From: Roseiflexus sp.
Lineage (GTDB): Bacteria > Chloroflexota > Chloroflexia > Chloroflexales > Roseiflexaceae
Length of the DNA stretch: 51,202 nucleotides
Assembly: GCA_025062325.1 (NCBI GenBank)
Contig: JANXAL010000003.1
Span: 1 to 51,202, forward strand
Direction of reading: 5' to 3'
A program made the position numbers and the translations under genes. The notes below the pieces were generated by a model that did no database searches, was not told the DNA's origin, and saw nothing but the letters and a program-made list of their open reading frames with translations. Shown here in pieces: positions 49,792 to 51,202 of this stretch. Each line of letters opens with the position of its first letter. The first letter of the stretch is position 1.

Positions 49792-50484
49792 GTGCCTGTC
49801 ATCACCGCCGATCAACGTTCGATACGTCTGATGCCGTCAATTCTCGCCGCCGACTTTCTGCGGCTGGGTGAGCAGGTGCGCGAAGTCGCTGAAGCGGGCG
49901 CTGACGGTCTGCACATTGACGTGATGGATGGCGTATTCGTGCCCAATATCAGCATCGGCATACCGGTCGTCGCTGCACTGCGCCGCAGCGTTGACCTGCC
50001 ACTCGATTGCCACCTCATGATCGTTGAGCCCGAACGCTACCTTGAAGCATTCGTCGCTGCTGGCGCCACCCATATCACAGTTCACGTCGAAGCCTGCCGT
50101 CATTTACACCGCACCATTCAACAGATCCACGATCTGGGAATTACTGCGGGTGTTGCGTTGAATCCGGCCACCTCGCTGACCGCCATCGAAGAGATCCTGC
50201 CCGATCTCGATCTGGTGCTGATTATGAGCGTCAATCCGGGGTTCAGCGGGCAGACCTATATTGCAGGCAGTACAGCAAAGATTGTTCGATTACGACGCAT
50301 GCTCGACGAGCGGGGGTTGTACCACATCGATCTACAGGTAGACGGAGGGATCAGCGCCGCAAACGTCGCCGATGTGGTTGGCGCTGGCGCTACCAACATC
50401 GTCGCCGGCACGGGCGTGTTCAACGCGCGTCCCATCTCCGAGACGATACAGGCGCTCCGTCACGCAATCCAACATCGGCGCTGA
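49792..50484 (+). CDS. rpe: Ribulose-phosphate 3-epimerase
   Basis: Interconverts ribulose 5-phosphate and xylulose 5-phosphate in the pentose phosphate and Calvin cycles. The 230-residue TIM barrel has MPSILAADFLRLGEQ, HIDVMDGVFVPNISIG (metal His and Asp), LDCHLMIVEP, LIMSVNPGFSGQ and LQVDGGISAANV, so all catalytic acids and metal ligands are present. I choose GTG at 49792 because AGGAG (49782-49786) is five bases upstream; the ATG at 49753 lies in the -10 element. The next gene starts 14 bases downstream. Confidence 0.94.
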   Translation: MPVITADQRSIRLMPSILAADFLRLGEQVREVAEAGADGLHIDVMDGVFVPNISIGIPVVAALRRSVDLPLDCHLMIVEPERYLEAFVAAGATHITVHVEACRHLHRTIQQIHDLGITAGVALNPATSLTAIEEILPDLDLVLIMSVNPGFSGQTYIAGSTAKIVRLRRMLDERGLYHIDLQVDGGISAANVADVVGAGATNIVAGTGVFNARPISETIQALRHAIQHRR

Positions 50485-50498
50485 GTAAGACAGTTGCT

Positions 50499-51202
50499 AT
50501 GACCATACGCATCACGCTTGCCTGCACTCACCACGATCCGGAAGGTCGGTTGCGCCGCCAGTTGGAGCGAGTCACGCCTGCATTCCAGCGCATCTTTGCT
50601 GGCATTGTCGTGCGTGTCACCGACCTCACCCCCGATGAGGCGCTAGCGCCACTGGTGCAGGCAGGCGCAACCGTTCATCGCGCGCCGTCATGCGGTCACC
50701 TGCGTCTGGGGCAGGCGCGACGCGAGGCGCTGCGTCTGGGGATCGAGGCGGGTGCGCACCATCTGCTCTTCTGCGATCTGGATCGCGCGCTCCACTGGGC
50801 GGAATACTATCCCGCTGAGCTCACGTCCGTCGCTGGGCTGATCCCCGCCTACGATTTCCTGATCCTGGGGCGCACCCAGCGCGCCTTCGACAGCCATCCA
50901 CGCGCGCAGAGCGATACCGAAGCCATCGTCAACCGCGTCTTTGCACAAGTCAGCGGGCAGGGGTGGGACGTCACCGCAGCCGCGCGTGGCATTTCCCGAC
51001 GAGCTGCGCTCGCCATCCTCGACGGATGCCCTGATGAAACGATCGGCACCGATGTGTCCTGGCCCCTTTTTCTTCAGCGCACCGGTCGGTATGCCGTCGG
51101 CGCTATGGAGACCGAAGGGCTGGAATACGAGACGGCAGACCGTTTTCCTGAAGAAGTCGCTGCCGCTGGCGGCATCGACGCCTGGAAAGCGCGCATCGAC
51201 GC
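50499..51202 (+). CDS. Glycosyltransferase-like protein, truncated by the window edge
   Basis: The frame is open from ATG 50499 to the last base (at least 234 residues), with no stop inside the window. It begins MTIRITLACTHHDPEGRLRRQLERVTPAFQRIF and has HLLFCDLDRALHWAEYYP, a DxD-like motif as in GT-A nucleotide-sugar enzymes, then GAMETEGLEYETADRF. The overall pattern suggests a nucleotide-diphospho-sugar transferase fold, but no specific family is clear. It starts 14 bases after rpe, so probably the same transcript. Confidence 0.75.
   Translation, partial: MTIRITLACTHHDPEGRLRRQLERVTPAFQRIFAGIVVRVTDLTPDEALAPLVQAGATVHRAPSCGHLRLGQARREALRLGIEAGAHHLLFCDLDRALHWAEYYPAELTSVAGLIPAYDFLILGRTQRAFDSHPRAQSDTEAIVNRVFAQVSGQGWDVTAAARGISRRAALAILDGCPDETIGTDVSWPLFLQRTGRYAVGAMETEGLEYETADRFPEEVAAAGGIDAWKARID

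Noticed and set aside
1-51202. tRNA or rRNA genes
   Set aside because: I scanned for T-loop (GTTCRANNC) and D-loop pairs in gene-free regions and found no cloverleaf; no rRNA cores are present.

Overview
The window looks like chromosome from a filamentous phototrophic Chloroflexota, most like Roseiflexus. This is an inference from GC-rich, GGCGC-heavy DNA, the gene content (CrtI-type carotenoid desaturase, many ABC transporters, Thr/Pro-rich secretion linkers) and abundant short intergenic repeats; no rRNA or tRNA is present to confirm it. I see no phage, plasmid, insertion sequence or CRISPR array. About 47 genes are supported, including one that runs off the right edge.

Layout. 56-4250 (minus): a MoxR-type cluster of DUF4129, DUF4350, multipass membrane protein and MoxR ATPase. 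4693-8378: a glycolytic block with a pyrophosphate-type phosphofructokinase, a LacD-like aldolase and a second, ATP-type phosphofructokinase. 8587-10483: a small membrane protein and an orphan DNA methyltransferase. 10506-13128: a promoter, a long structured leader with a terminator and a matching antiterminator, then an alpha/beta-hydrolase-like gene coupled to mgtE. 13260-18738: a class I glutamine amidotransferase, purE-purK, a nested heptamer repeat, sppA and a thioredoxin-TPR protein. 18822-22042: an osmoprotectant ABC transporter. 22264-27540: a hydrolase, a GT39-like membrane glycosyltransferase, a CrtI-family desaturase, a roughly 400-nt candidate noncoding RNA with its own promoter and terminator, and an SDR that has lost its catalytic residues. 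28049-34540: a secreted putative glycosidase, a polar amino acid ABC transporter and a Tat-exported DUF362 protein. 34898-38923: an apparently autoregulated PadR regulator, modABC and a convergent fmdE. 39330-44941: a glucosidase-like enzyme, an M24 peptidase, a tiny membrane protein and a hydrolase fused to a cyclic-nucleotide-binding domain. 45290-51202: a dihydroorotate-dehydrogenase-like protein, a pair of FHA proteins, two membrane proteins (one an MFS pump with a TetR-type palindrome), rpe and a truncated glycosyltransferase-like gene.

The strongest unexplained signals are RNA-level. The leader at 10541-10908 upstream of hydrolase-mgtE carries a perfect 9-nt antiterminator complement to its terminator, the architecture of an attenuator or riboswitch. 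The RNA at 26392-26792 stands alone between convergent genes. I could not match either by eye to a known RNA family. A second theme is heptanucleotide-phased repeat DNA at seven or more loci, plus two families of small palindromic intergenic elements.

All family assignments come from motifs read in the translations; no database search was run.
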